Positions 17,351 through 26,987 are shown, counted from the first letter of the stretch. The stretch: 64,000 nucleotides of DNA from Iamia sp038233075 (GCA_038233075.1 JBBSMQ010000015.1:20688-84687), one strand, 5' to 3'. Translations and numbers: made by a program. Notes: generated from the letters alone by a model not told the origin.

Positions 17351-18077
17351 ATGGGCGCGGCACCTCCTCCGCAGGAGGTGAGGTGCGCTCAAGTCGAGGT
17401 CGCGACGGTCGATCGGAAGCCGGTGACGGGGACGACGTGGGCGCGGAATGGCACCAACCGACTGTGGCTGGCGCTGGTGGCGCCCGGGGCGATCGTGCTC
17501 GGGGCCAGCCTGCGCGGGCCGTTGGCCCGCGCCACGTGGGTGGACGAGACCGTGCTCTTCTGGTTCGTCCTCGTGGGTGACGGTGCTGTGCGCGGTGGCC
17601 GCCGCGGTCGTGATGGTGATGGGCTGGCGCCGCCGGCTGGCCGAGATGGCGCTGCTCGGCGCTCTGCTGTGGCCGGTGTCGATCCTGCTCCTCGTCCACG
17701 GCCTGTTCACGCCCGGCATGATCGTCGACGCCCACCACGCCGCCTTCGAGGTGGCGGCCTTCATCTCGGTGCCCCGTCGGGCTGGTGGTCGGCGACGCGT
17801 GGGACGCGATGACCTACGACCGCCACTACCGAGCGGGGCTCGGGCCCGAGCGCGCTCGGGAGATCCTCCGGCGCGGCGCAGGCTCCCAGTGGCGGTCCGA
17901 CGCCGTGGACCTGGTCCTGGCCGAGCTCGACGAGGGTGGAGGCGTCGGCGCCGGTGTGTTCGACGACGTCGGCCCACGGCGCGAGGGGGTGGCCCAGGAG
18001 GTCGAGGGCCCCGGCTGCCGCCTCTGCGACGACGCCGTGCCGGCTCACCTGGTGGACGACGACGCCTCTGTGAGCGC
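17351..18077 (+). pseudogene. Remnant of a membrane-anchored HD-GYP protein
   Basis: Three reading frames carry successive pieces of one protein. Frame one gives RLWLALVAPGAIVLGASLRG up to about 17573, frame two gives TVLCAVAAAVVMVMGWRRRL and LFTPGMIVDAHHAAFEVAAF up to about 17770, and frame three gives GDAWDAMTYDRHYRAGL and REILRRGAGSQW, a sequence typical of the C-terminal end of HD-GYP cyclic-di-GMP phosphodiesterases. The catalytic HD and GYP motifs themselves are missing, so a large internal part was deleted in addition to two frameshifts. There is no intact gene here. Confidence 0.7.
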
Positions 18078-18584
18078 CTACCGCTTGGAGGCGCGTAAGC
18101 CGTCGGCCTCGGCGGCCTCCGGCGTCGGGTAGCAGCGGTCGGCCACCGTCCGGCCGTAGAACGCTCCGTCGGGAACGTGGAAGATGCGGCTGCCCTCCTT
18201 GGCCTTCACCGGGTAGCCCTCGGGGCAGACGTCGTCGACCGGGGGGACCCAGACCCCGGTGACCTCGGTCCCTGCACCCGGGTCGGCCGTGGGCGGGGTG
18301 TCGGGCACCGGGTCGGCGACGACCGGAGCGACCACGTCGGGGGGAGGCTCGGACGCAGGTGCCGAGGGCCGGGCCCCGGGTGCGAGGTCGGCGGGCGCCT
18401 CGGCCGTTCCCCTGGCCGGGACCCGCTGCGCCGCGGGTTGGCCGCGCCCGGCGGCGGGAGGGAGCGAGGCCGCGCCGGCGCCGACCTCACCCGAGGACCC
18501 CTCGGCGCGCAGCGCTCGCACCAGGGCGATGGCCACGCCCACGATGAGACCGAGCAGGAAGGCGGTGCGGACCGGACGTCGCAT
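18078..18584 (-). CDS. Secreted or membrane-anchored protein with C-terminal sunset-type domain
   Basis: A 168-residue protein. An N-terminal membrane helix (TAFLLGLIVGVAIALVRAL) is followed by an Ala/Pro-rich linker of about 90 residues and a small Cys-containing domain at the C-terminus (CPEGYPVKAKEGSRIFHVP ... FYGRTVADRCYPTPEAA). This CP-x-x-YP ... YH/FHVP ... RCF/RCY pattern is the actinobacterial sunset domain as I recall it; its function is unknown to me. It lies on the opposite strand to the HD-GYP remnant. Confidence 0.7.
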   Translation of the reverse strand: MRRPVRTAFLLGLIVGVAIALVRALRAEGSSGEVGAGAASLPPAAGRGQPAAQRVPARGTAEAPADLAPGARPSAPASEPPPDVVAPVVADPVPDTPPTADPGAGTEVTGVWVPPVDDVCPEGYPVKAKEGSRIFHVPDGAFYGRTVADRCYPTPEAAEADGLRASKR

Positions 18585-18674
18585 GGGTCCAGAGGGTAGG
18601 GCCTCGGGTGAGGCCGGGCCGGGAACAGCGGCGCGACGGATGTCCTCGACCGGGACGTTGAGGACGCGACCTGC

Positions 18675-20171
18675 TCAGGTGAGAGCGCGGGTCGGGGCCG
18701 TGTGGTCGGCCTCGGGCCCGGAGCTCGCCACGATCTTGTGGCACATGCGCCTGAAGATGAGCACGTGGAACGGGACGAGGAGGTACCAGTAGAGGCGGCC
18801 CAGCAGTCCCCGCGGGTGGAACAGGGCGCGCTGGCGGACCCGGGTGCGGCCCTCGTGGGTGTCGATTCGCCACTCCATCCAGGCCTCGCCCGGAAGGCGC
18901 ATCTCGGCCCGCAGGCGCACCAGGGTGGGCGGCTCCATCGCTTCGACCCGCCAGAAGTCGATGGCGTCGCCCACGCCCATGCGGTCGGGGTGACGCCGGC
19001 CCCGACGCATGCCGACCCCGCCCACCAGCTTGTCCATCACCCCCCGAACGCTCCACAGCACTGGCGTCACGTACCAGCCCCGGTCGCCGCCGATGCCCTC
19101 GACGGTGGCGAACACGGCCTCGGGCGGGCGGGTCGTGATCACCTCCTGCTCGTCGCACAGGAGCCGGCCCCCTGACCAGGCGGGATCGGTGGGGAGGGGG
19201 TCGGCCGGCGTCGGACCGGGGAGGGCGGCGTCGGACCATCGGGTGGTGACCTCGAGGTCGCTGACGCGCCGCAGGGCCAGCTCCAGGGCCCGCGCGAAGC
19301 CGATGGGTCGGTGCTCGATGACGGCGCCGATCGGTCGGTCGGTGACGACCACCTCGCTGATCAGGCTCTCGACGAGCGGCCGGGCTAGGGCGGCGGGTAG
19401 GGGGGTGACCAGGCCGACCCAGCGCGACGAGAGGGTCGGGGTCAGGACCGGGACGGGCTGGATGACTCGTGGCGACAGACCGGCCGCCTCGGCGTAGGTC
19501 CGCATCATGTCGGCGTAGGAGAGGACGTCGGGCCCGCCCACCTCCAGCACCCGCCCCTCGGCGTCGGGGGTCGCGATGACGTGCACCAGGTAGTGGAGCA
19601 CATCGCGGATCGCGATGGGCTGGCACCGGTTCTCGACCCACCGGGGCGTGACCATGGCGGGCAGCACCTCGACCAAGGAGCGCAGCATCTCGAAGCTGGC
19701 TGACCCCGAGCCGATGATGACCGCGGCCCGCAGCTCGATGACCGGCACCGGGCTGTCGGCCAGCACCCCTCCGACCTCGTGCCGGCTCTTCAGGTGGTCG
19801 CTGAGGTCGGGATCGTCCTCATCGCCCAGGCCGCCCAGGTACACCATGCGAACCACGCCCGCCTTGGCGGCCGCGTCGCGGAAGGTGGCGGCGAGCTCCC
19901 GGTCCTCCGCCGCGAAGTCCTTGGCGCCGCCCATGGAGTGGACGAGGAAGTAGGCGCTGTCGACGCCGTCCATGGCGGCACTGACCGAGCTCGGGTCGCC
20001 GAGGTCGCCCTCGACCACCTCGACCCGGTCGTGCCAGTCGGCGTCGGCCAGCTTGGCCGGGGTGCGCACCAGGGCGCGGACCCGGTGCCCGGCGGCCAGC
20101 AGCTCGGGCACCAGACGGCCTCCGATGTAGCCGGTGGCGCCGGTGACGAGGACGGTCTGGGGTGCGGCCAT
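18675..20171 (-). CDS. SDR-family NAD(P)-binding protein with DUF2867 domain
   Basis: A 498-residue two-domain protein. Residues 1-290 are an atypical short-chain dehydrogenase/epimerase with the dinucleotide motif VLVTGATGYIGGRLVPEL and EVVEGDLGDPSSV; there is no YxxxK catalytic pair, so this half may only bind cofactor. From about residue 340 a DUF2867/SRPBCC-like half follows (RGWYVTPVLWSVRGVMDKL, FWRVEAMEPPTLVRLRAEM) with a hydrophobic segment near the end (YWYLLVPFHVLIFRRM). Such fusions are common in actinobacteria but have no agreed substrate. Divergent from the SPFH operon. Confidence 0.82.
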   Translation of the reverse strand: MAAPQTVLVTGATGYIGGRLVPELLAAGHRVRALVRTPAKLADADWHDRVEVVEGDLGDPSSVSAAMDGVDSAYFLVHSMGGAKDFAAEDRELAATFRDAAAKAGVVRMVYLGGLGDEDDPDLSDHLKSRHEVGGVLADSPVPVIELRAAVIIGSGSASFEMLRSLVEVLPAMVTPRWVENRCQPIAIRDVLHYLVHVIATPDAEGRVLEVGGPDVLSYADMMRTYAEAAGLSPRVIQPVPVLTPTLSSRWVGLVTPLPAALARPLVESLISEVVVTDRPIGAVIEHRPIGFARALELALRRVSDLEVTTRWSDAALPGPTPADPLPTDPAWSGGRLLCDEQEVITTRPPEAVFATVEGIGGDRGWYVTPVLWSVRGVMDKLVGGVGMRRGRRHPDRMGVGDAIDFWRVEAMEPPTLVRLRAEMRLPGEAWMEWRIDTHEGRTRVRQRALFHPRGLLGRLYWYLLVPFHVLIFRRMCHKIVASSGPEADHTAPTRALT

Positions 20172-20300
20172 GACCTTGCCCTACCTCACCAGCGCGGGGT
20201 GACACGGATCGGAGGGTCGATGCCGGGTCGGTGTCCCCGGCCGAGAGCGGCCCGGGCGAGGGATACTGTCGGCCGCGCATCGAAGCGGAACGGAGTCGAC

Positions 20301-21563
20301 ATGGGACTGATGGACAAGATCAAGGGCGAGCTGGTCGACATCATCGAGTGGATCGATGATTCCCGTTCGACGCTGGCCTGGCGCTTCCCCCGCTACCAGA
20401 ACGAGATCAAGAACGGGGCCCAGCTCATCGTGCGCGAGGGCCAGGAGGCGGTGTTCGTCTACCGCGGCTCCCTGGCCGACCGGTTTGGCCCCGGGCACTT
20501 CGAGCTGACCACCGAGAACCTGCCCCTCCTCTCCACCCTCCAGGGGTGGAAGCACGGCTTCGACAGCCCCTTCCGCAGCGAGGTCTACTTCATCAACACC
20601 CGACCGGTCACCGACCTGCGGTGGGGCACCCCCCAGCCGGTGACCGTGCGCGACCCGGACTTCCGCATGGTGCAGGTGCGGGCCAACGGCCTCTGCGTGG
20701 TGAAGGTGGCCGACACCGAGATCTTCCTCAAGGAGGTCATCGGCACCGACAGCGCGGTGGAGATCGACGAGATCGCCGAGCTGCTGCGGCGGGTCGTCAC
20801 CCTGGCCTTCTCCGACCTGGTGTTGGAGACGGGTCTGGGTGTGATCGACCTCCAGGGCCGCCAGGTCGAGCTGTCGGCCAAGCTGCGGGACTTCGTGGCC
20901 GAGCGGGTCGACGACGAGTACGGCCTCGAGATCCCCGACATCACCATGAACATCTCGCTACCTGACGAGATCACCCAGGCCATGACCCGGGGTGTGGCCC
21001 GAGGCGTCGAGGAGGGCGGCTTCCTCGACAACGTCGGCCCCATGGACCGCTTCCAGCAGGCCAAGGCGGCCGAGGCCATGGTCGCGGCGGCCGCCAACCC
21101 CGGTGGCGGCGCAGCCGGCGACTTCATGGCGGCCGGGCTCGGCCTCACCATGGCCGGCCAGATGGCCAACCAGATGCAGGGAGCGCAGGCCCCCTCGGCC
21201 CCGGCCGGTGGGCCGCCGCCGCTGCCCGGCCAGGGCGCCACCTTCCATGTGGAGATCGGCGGGGCCGCCTCCGGTCCCTTCAGCGTGGCCCAGGTCCAGG
21301 CCGGCGTGGCCAACGGCCAGGTGAAGCCCACCTCGCTGGTGTGGACCGCGGGCATGGCCGCCTGGGCCCCGGCCAACACCGTGCCCGCGCTCGAAGGCCT
21401 GTTCTCGGCCCCGCCGCCCCTCCCGCCCTCGGGTCCTCCGCCCGGGGGCGACCCCGCCCCCGGCGGCGCCCCCACCGGCGCGGCTCCCACCGGGGCCGCC
21501 CCTCCGGCCCCGTCGGCCGATCCACCGATCCCGCCTGCGGCCGATCCGCCGGCGCCGGGCTGA
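20301..21563 (+). CDS. SPFH-domain protein with C-terminal GYF_2 domain
   Basis: A 420-residue protein of the virion-core/YdjI-like SPFH family. The N-terminus MGLMDKIKGELVDIIEWIDD, the EAVFVYRGSLADRFGPG segment and GDFMAAGLGLTMAGQMANQM are characteristic. Residues about 312-375 form a GYF_2 domain (ASGPFSVAQVQAGVANGQV), which usually binds proline-rich partners, and the Pro-rich tail may be its own or a partner's ligand. I chose ATG 20301, preceded by GGAACGGAG. It heads a three-gene operon with a zinc-ribbon membrane protein 39 bases downstream. Confidence 0.85.
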   Translation: MGLMDKIKGELVDIIEWIDDSRSTLAWRFPRYQNEIKNGAQLIVREGQEAVFVYRGSLADRFGPGHFELTTENLPLLSTLQGWKHGFDSPFRSEVYFINTRPVTDLRWGTPQPVTVRDPDFRMVQVRANGLCVVKVADTEIFLKEVIGTDSAVEIDEIAELLRRVVTLAFSDLVLETGLGVIDLQGRQVELSAKLRDFVAERVDDEYGLEIPDITMNISLPDEITQAMTRGVARGVEEGGFLDNVGPMDRFQQAKAAEAMVAAAANPGGGAAGDFMAAGLGLTMAGQMANQMQGAQAPSAPAGGPPPLPGQGATFHVEIGGAASGPFSVAQVQAGVANGQVKPTSLVWTAGMAAWAPANTVPALEGLFSAPPPLPPSGPPPGGDPAPGGAPTGAAPTGAAPPAPSADPPIPPAADPPAPG

Positions 21564-21602
21564 CCGACGCCGGGCCCTCGACCGCACCATGTCACGCCCC
21601 CG

Positions 21603-22928
21603 ATGAGCGACGGACCCCCGCCTCCCCCCGGCGGTGGGCAGCCCCGGCCCGGTGAGGAGCCGGCGTCACTGCCGCCTTCCGACGTCCCGCCCCCGCAGCC
21701 GGCACCCCCCCCGCTCCCGCCGGTGGCCGATCCGCCGGTGCCCCCACCGCTGCCGCCCGCGGCTCCGACGACCGACGATGACGACGAGCGGGCCCTCTTC
21801 CACGTCACCGAGTCGACGCGCACCTACCCCTGCCACCAGTGCGGCGACCAGCTGGTGTTCGACATCACCACCCAGCGCCTCGCCTGCCCCAGCTGCGGGG
21901 CCAGCCAGGAGATCGCCGAGGACGAGGGCCCCGGGCCCGCCGAGCGCGACCTCCGCACCGCGCTGGCCGATCTGCGCCAGCGGGGCGAGGCCGCCGTCGC
22001 GACCACCCAGGTCGAGGGCGAGAAGGAGATCGTGTGCCAGAGCTGTGGGGGTCACACCACCTTCAGCGGCACCCTCACCGCCACCCGGTGCCCCTACTGC
22101 GCCACACCCATCCAGCGCGATGACGTCCACGACGCTCCCGATCGCCTGCCGGTGGACGGTGTGGTCCCGTTCCGTGTGGATGAGGACCACGCCCGCGCCG
22201 TGGTCGAGGAGTGGGTCAGCGGCCGGTGGTTCGCCCCCAACGAGTTCAAGAAGTACAAGCGGACCGGGTCTTTCACCAGCCTGTACGCGGCCTACTTCAC
22301 CTACGACGCCGACACCGTCACCGTCTACCGCGGTCGTCGGGGTGACCACTACACCGTCACCGTCGGCTCCGGTCAGAACCGTCGCACCGAGACCCGCACC
22401 CGGTGGCGGTCGGTGTCGGGGACGGTGGGCAACCGGTTCGACGACCTCGCGGTGCTGGCCAACGACGGGCTCGACCGCCAGCGGGTCACCGAGCTGGAAC
22501 CGTGGCCGACCCAGACGGCCCGGTCCTTCTCCCCGGAGTACGTGGCCGGTCACCTGTGCCGCACCTACGACAACGACGTGTCGGAGTGCTTCGGCGAGGC
22601 CAACCGACGGATGGACGACGTGATCGCCACCACCGTCAGGCGCGACATCGGTGGCGATGTGCAGCAGATCCACTCCTCCTCGACCGACTTCCGCACCCTC
22701 GCCTACAAGCACCTGATGCTGCCCATCTGGCTGCTCACGGTGATCTACGAGCAGCGACCGTTCCAGGTGTTCATCAACGGCGTGACCGGCGAGGTCCAGG
22801 GTCGGCGACCGTGGAGCAAGGTGAAGATCGCCGCTGCGGTGGTGGCCGCCATCATCGCGGTGATCGTGGCCGTGGTCATCTACAACGCCGTGTCGGGCGG
22901 CTCCAGCACGACCGGCACCGGAGCATGA
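21603..22928 (+). CDS. Zinc-ribbon membrane protein of the SPFH operon
   Basis: A 441-residue protein. A Pro-rich N-terminus of about 60 residues is followed by two zinc ribbons (YPCHQCGD ... LACPSCGA and VCQSCGG ... CPYCATPI), then a conserved central domain (VVPFRVDEDHARAVVEEWVS, SLYAAYFTYDADTVTVYRGR), and one membrane helix near 405-430. This arrangement matches TFIIB-type zinc-finger proteins that accompany SPFH/YdjI genes in Gram-positive bacteria. A membrane-stress scaffold role is inferred from neighbours. Its stop overlaps the next start (ATGA). Confidence 0.78.
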   Translation: MSDGPPPPPGGGQPRPGEEPASLPPSDVPPPQPAPPPLPPVADPPVPPPLPPAAPTTDDDDERALFHVTESTRTYPCHQCGDQLVFDITTQRLACPSCGASQEIAEDEGPGPAERDLRTALADLRQRGEAAVATTQVEGEKEIVCQSCGGHTTFSGTLTATRCPYCATPIQRDDVHDAPDRLPVDGVVPFRVDEDHARAVVEEWVSGRWFAPNEFKKYKRTGSFTSLYAAYFTYDADTVTVYRGRRGDHYTVTVGSGQNRRTETRTRWRSVSGTVGNRFDDLAVLANDGLDRQRVTELEPWPTQTARSFSPEYVAGHLCRTYDNDVSECFGEANRRMDDVIATTVRRDIGGDVQQIHSSSTDFRTLAYKHLMLPIWLLTVIYEQRPFQVFINGVTGEVQGRRPWSKVKIAAAVVAAIIAVIVAVVIYNAVSGGSSTTGTGA

Positions 22929-23494
22929 TCGCCGCCCTGCTCATCGTCGCTCTCGTGGTGGTGGTCGTCGGCCTCACCGCGGCCACGATGCTCACCCTGC
23001 GCCGCCAGCGGGAGCGGTTCGCCTCGGCCAACGAGGTCGTCCCCGGTGTGCCGACCACGGCCCCTGCGGCCTGGGCCGGGTCCCACGACCCCGAGGCCCG
23101 TCTCCACCGGCGGCTGCGCGATGCCATGACCGCCCTGCGGTCGGCGCCCGCGGCCCTCGACGGCGCCGGCTTGGACCTACGGGTCGAGCTCGAGCAGCAG
23201 GCCCTGGCCCTCGACGAGGGCCTGGTCGCCATCGCCGCCGCCCCCGCCGCGCACCGGGAGGCGCCCCTGGCCCGCGCCACCGGCGCCGTGGAGCAGTTGG
23301 AGGCGGCAGTGGCCGAGGTCGCCACCGCCGGGGTGGGGGAGACCGCGGACCGCCTCGAGCAGGCGCGGGCCGACGTCCGTCGCCAGCGGGTGACCCTGGA
23401 GGAGATCCGAGCCGAGCTCGACGGCCCGTCCACGCTCCCGCGCCTCGACGACACATCGTCTCCGCCCGACCCCGAGGCGAGCCCCGGCGTCTGA
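22925..23494 (+). CDS. Single-pass membrane protein with helical cytoplasmic part
   Basis: A 189-residue protein starting at ATG 22925, overlapping the zinc-ribbon gene by 4 bases. The first 25 residues are one membrane helix (IAALLIVALVVVVVGLTAAT), and the rest is Ala/Glu/Arg-rich and strongly helical, probably coiled-coil (LEAAVAEVATAGVGETADRL, ARADVRRQRVTLEEIRAEL). I do not recognise a family. Translational coupling makes it the third member of the SPFH operon. Confidence 0.7.
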   Translation: MIAALLIVALVVVVVGLTAATMLTLRRQRERFASANEVVPGVPTTAPAAWAGSHDPEARLHRRLRDAMTALRSAPAALDGAGLDLRVELEQQALALDEGLVAIAAAPAAHREAPLARATGAVEQLEAAVAEVATAGVGETADRLEQARADVRRQRVTLEEIRAELDGPSTLPRLDDTSSPPDPEASPGV

Positions 23495-23614
23495 CCGCCC
23501 CCGACGAGAGATGGGACGCACGCCGACGGGTGGCGCGGTGCCCATCGACCCCATCCTCGGTCCACGGGGCCAACTGCGCTGGCCTCGTGACGCCGGGCGC
23601 GGCACCACGTCGGC

Positions 23615-23984
23615 TCAGGTCGGGATGATCGTGCCCATGTTCATGATCCCGTCGGGGTCGTACGCCCTCTTCAGAGCCTCGAGCATGGGGTAGGACGTGC
23701 CGTACTCCTCACGCACCCACGGCGCGCGCGCCTTGCCGATCCCGTGGTGGTGGACGATCGAGCCCCCGAAGCGCAGGTCTCCTCGCAGATGACAGCGATG
23801 ATGGGCAGGTAGCACGCCTCGGTCTCGTCCTCGGGCGCGCAGTCGAGCAGGTCGTAGAAGTAGTTGAAGTAGAGGTTGGTGCCGTTGATGTAGCTGTGGC
23901 TCGAGTGGCCACCGAGCATCGTGAGACTCGGGATCTCCGCCCGCAGGCGCGCCATGACAGCCACGTAGATGTCGTGGATTGGAC
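23615..23984 (-). pseudogene. C-terminal remnant of an FAD-linked oxidase
   Basis: The last 120 or so residues of an FAD-binding oxidase/alkyl-DHAP-synthase-like protein are present in two frames. The upstream part reads IHDIYVAVMARLRAEIPSL and GGHSSHSYINGTNLYFNYFY, the downstream part FGGSIVHHHGIGKARAPW and ends YDPDGIMNMGTIIPT with a proper stop. A frameshift lies near 23785. The N-terminal FAD domain is missing because the sequence is cut at about 23984, where an unrelated ATPase remnant on the other strand begins. Confidence 0.8.
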
Positions 23985-25044
23985 CTCGGGCGCTTCGAGC
24001 GGAGTCTGTTGCTCTAGGGCCTCCGTGGTGTCGGCAAGACGGTGCTGCTCAACGAGTTCGGACAGATCGCGGAGCGCCAAGGCTGGATCCATGCCCATGT
24101 GGAGGCCACCGATGACATCAGGGTGGCCAATGCCATGGCGCCGCTCCTGCGGCGAGTCTTGCTGGACCTCAGCCTGAGGGAACGGGTTGCCGAGCGCGCC
24201 CGGTCCGCTCTGGGCGTGCTCCAGACCTTCGTCAAGGTCCACGTTCCCACCGGTGATGGTGGCTCCCTGACGATCGACTTCGAGCCCCGACCCAGCCTCG
24301 CCGACTCCGGCGAGCTCGATGCGACCTCGGCGGCGTGCTCTGCGAGGTGGGCGCCACCGCCAGGGAGGGAGGTACGGGTGTCTTGGTCACCGTCGACGAG
24401 CTGCAGTACTTGGCGCGCGCCGAGCTCAGCGCCCTCATCGGCGGCCTTCACCGCGTCTCACAACTTGGCCTGCCCCTTCTCGTCGCGGGGGCTGGCCTTC
24501 CCTCGCTCCCCGGCGAGGCCCGGTCGTACGCCGAACGTCTGTTCAGCTATGTGGATGTGGGGACCTTGGGCGCCGACGACGCTCGACGAGCCCTGGTTGG
24601 GCCGGTCGAGGAAGAGGGTGCCGCGTGGAGCGGCGACCCCGGCGTGAGCCGGGTGATCAATGACACCGAGGGCTATCCGCACTTCTTGCAGGAGTTCGGG
24701 AAGCAGGCCTGGAACGCTGCGGAGGGACCCGTGATCACGGCCGAAGACGTGAGTGCGGCCGCTTCCCTTGCTCTCGATGACCTCGATACCGGCTTCTTCC
24801 GGGCACGAATCGACAAGACCACTGATGCCGAGCGAGAGATTACCTCAAGGCCATGGCCAGCCTCGGTGGCCCGGGACCGTACCGCTCCGGCGAGGTATCG
24901 GCGGCCCTGGGCAAGAAGACAACCCAGACGGGGCCGGTGAGAGACAGCCTGATCAAGCGGGGCCTGTGCCATTCGCCCCGCCACGGCGACCTCGCGTTTA
25001 CCGTCCCGATGTTCGACCAGTTCATCAGGCGCACGCTGACGTAG
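23984..25044 (+). pseudogene. Broken AAA-family ATPase
   Basis: A stand-alone P-loop ATPase of the AAA_16/ORC-like type common in actinobacteria, with three lesions. LGRFERSLLL is followed by an in-frame TAG at 24015-24017, exactly where relatives have Tyr before the Walker A loop, then GLRGVGKTVLLNEFG. A frameshift near 24330 leads to GVLVTVDELQYLA (Walker B) and LLVAGAGLPSLPG; another near 24840 leads to the C-terminal winged-helix part SGEVSAALGKKTTQTGPVR. About 25 N-terminal residues are missing at the junction with the FAD-oxidase remnant. Confidence 0.82.
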
Positions 25045-25155
25045 CCGCGGCACATGTCGTCACCCCGTCACTGCCCAGTGGCGGTGATTGGTGGTTCGAG
25101 CGTCGTCACCCCGGCATCGCTGACACTGCGGCGGCGACCAGCCGCCGCTCGGGGA

Positions 25156-26820
25156 TCAGTCCTGGGTCAGGTCCAGATCTTGGGCGGTGTTGAGGGCGCT
25201 GCCGCCGACGGACGGGAGGCCGAGCAGGTCGGTGACCAGGTTGGCGGCGTCGCCGTTGCGGATGGGTGGGGTGGCGGTCCCGTAGGCGGGCTGGGAGGTC
25301 CCGGGGTCGCGGCGTTCGGGGTTGAGGGCGTAGAGGTCCGCTCCGGGTGCGACGCCTGCTCCCCAGGCGTAGAAGGGGATGGTGTAGTTGCCCGGGTTGG
25401 TGACGTCGCCGTGGAAGTCGCCCACCCCGCCGTGGTCGGCGGTGACGATGACGACGGTGTCGAACGCGAGCGCGGGGTCGGCGGCCACCGCGTCGAGGAC
25501 GTCGCCGATGTGGCCGTCGATGCCGGCCAGGGCGTCGAGGTACTCGGGCGACAGGAACTCCTGGGCGTGGCCCGCGGCGTCGGTGGCGCTCAGGTGGAGG
25601 AAGCTGAAGGTCGGCGGCGTCGTCCGGAGGCGGGCGAGGAGGGCATCGGTGGTGGTGGCCCCGGCGCCGCTGGCGCTGGTGTCGACCTTGTCGCGGCCGT
25701 CGTCCGGCCCGGTTGTGTCGGGCGCGCCGTTGGTCGCGTCCCAGCTGCGTTCGAGCAGGAGCAGCTTGGGGCTGCCGAAGTACATCGCGGTCGACCCGCC
25801 GGCGTCGTGCACCACGTCGAAGACGCCGGGCACGTAGCTGCCGGCGTTGGCGGCGATGGTGCTGCCGTCGTCGTCGCTGAAGGTGATCTGGTGCCCGCCG
25901 GTCCCGGTGACCCGCCGTCCGGTGAGCATCGAGGTGTGGTTGGGGAGGGTCCGGGTGCGCTCCACCGCGCTGCGGGCGTTCAGGGTCGACGCCCCCTCGG
26001 CCCGGAGGCGGGTCAGGTTCGGGGCGCGGTCGGGCCCGAGGAGGGCCACCCCATCGGGGTTGAAGCCGTCGACCGACACCAGGATCACGTGGGTGACGTC
26101 GTCGGCCGGTGGGGGCGGTCCGGCCCTGCATTCGCGAGCCGCCCAGTCGGCGGTGCCGGCGAGCATCGCCGCGCCGGTGGCGGTCAGTTTGGTGGGTCCG
26201 TTGGAGTAGAGGGGGAAGGTGAGCCGACAGCCCGGCGCCCGGCTGCCGTCGGCCAGGGTGGCACCGGCGGCGATGGTGTACGCGGTGGCGCGGGCGGGGC
26301 TTGCGGCGGTGGCGACGACAGTGGCGCTGGCGGGGGGCGCGCCCCAGGAGACGCTGCTGGCGGTCTGGAAGGCGACGGTGCCGGTGGCGCCCCCGGCCAT
26401 GGGGTGGCCCGGGGCGGTGATGGTGACGCTGGCGCCCGAGACGAGGCCGACGTCGGTGTTCCAGACCGGTCCGGCCAGGCCGAAGTCGTCGAAGAGGCTG
26501 GGCTTGGCCACCCAGATCGGTGCCGCCAGCGACGAGAGGGCCAGGACCTGCGGGGTGGCGTCAACGGTGTGGGACAGGATCGTGAAGGCGCTGGCGCTGA
26601 CCTGGGCTCGGGTGACGCGGTCGTCGTCGGCCACCACCACCTCGTGGCGCGCGCCCTCGAGGCGGTTCTGCACCGATGCCTCGCCCGCGGTCAGCGCGGC
26701 GGCGTCGGCCACGACGATCACGACCGGGGGTTCGGACGGCGACGGATCGCAGCCCGCCAGCGCAGACACGAGCAGTGCGGCGATGGCCAGGCCCACGAGC
26801 CTGGCATGTCGTGATCCCAT
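25156..26820 (-). CDS. Phosphodiesterase/alkaline-phosphatase-superfamily lipoprotein
   Basis: A 554-residue exported lipoprotein (signal helix LVGLAIAALLVSALAGC, lipidated at about Cys 24). Residues 30-200 resemble a flavodoxin/GATase-like domain (VVIVVADAAALTAGE). Residues 235-530 are a type I phosphodiesterase/nucleotide pyrophosphatase domain: metal Asp in HVILVSVDGFNPDG, nucleophile region TLPNHTSMLTG, TDAAGHAQEF and metal site VIVTADHGGVGDFHG. It should cleave phosphodiesters or phosphonates outside the cell. Monocistronic. Confidence 0.83.
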   Translation of the reverse strand: MGSRHARLVGLAIAALLVSALAGCDPSPSEPPVVIVVADAAALTAGEASVQNRLEGARHEVVVADDDRVTRAQVSASAFTILSHTVDATPQVLALSSLAAPIWVAKPSLFDDFGLAGPVWNTDVGLVSGASVTITAPGHPMAGGATGTVAFQTASSVSWGAPPASATVVATAASPARATAYTIAAGATLADGSRAPGCRLTFPLYSNGPTKLTATGAAMLAGTADWAARECRAGPPPPADDVTHVILVSVDGFNPDGVALLGPDRAPNLTRLRAEGASTLNARSAVERTRTLPNHTSMLTGRRVTGTGGHQITFSDDDGSTIAANAGSYVPGVFDVVHDAGGSTAMYFGSPKLLLLERSWDATNGAPDTTGPDDGRDKVDTSASGAGATTTDALLARLRTTPPTFSFLHLSATDAAGHAQEFLSPEYLDALAGIDGHIGDVLDAVAADPALAFDTVVIVTADHGGVGDFHGDVTNPGNYTIPFYAWGAGVAPGADLYALNPERRDPGTSQPAYGTATPPIRNGDAANLVTDLLGLPSVGGSALNTAQDLDLTQD

Positions 26821-26987
26821 CGCCTTGCCCCCTCAGTCGCCGGCGGACGTGCCGTCGGCGCGACCGCGACGATGATACGCACCGTGTGGGCACCTGTCAC
26901 TGGCCCACGCGGCGTGATCGGTCCGCTCGACCCGATGGGCCTACCTGCCCCCGGGACCCGGCCGAGGCGGCCGCGAGAGGTTCGGGA

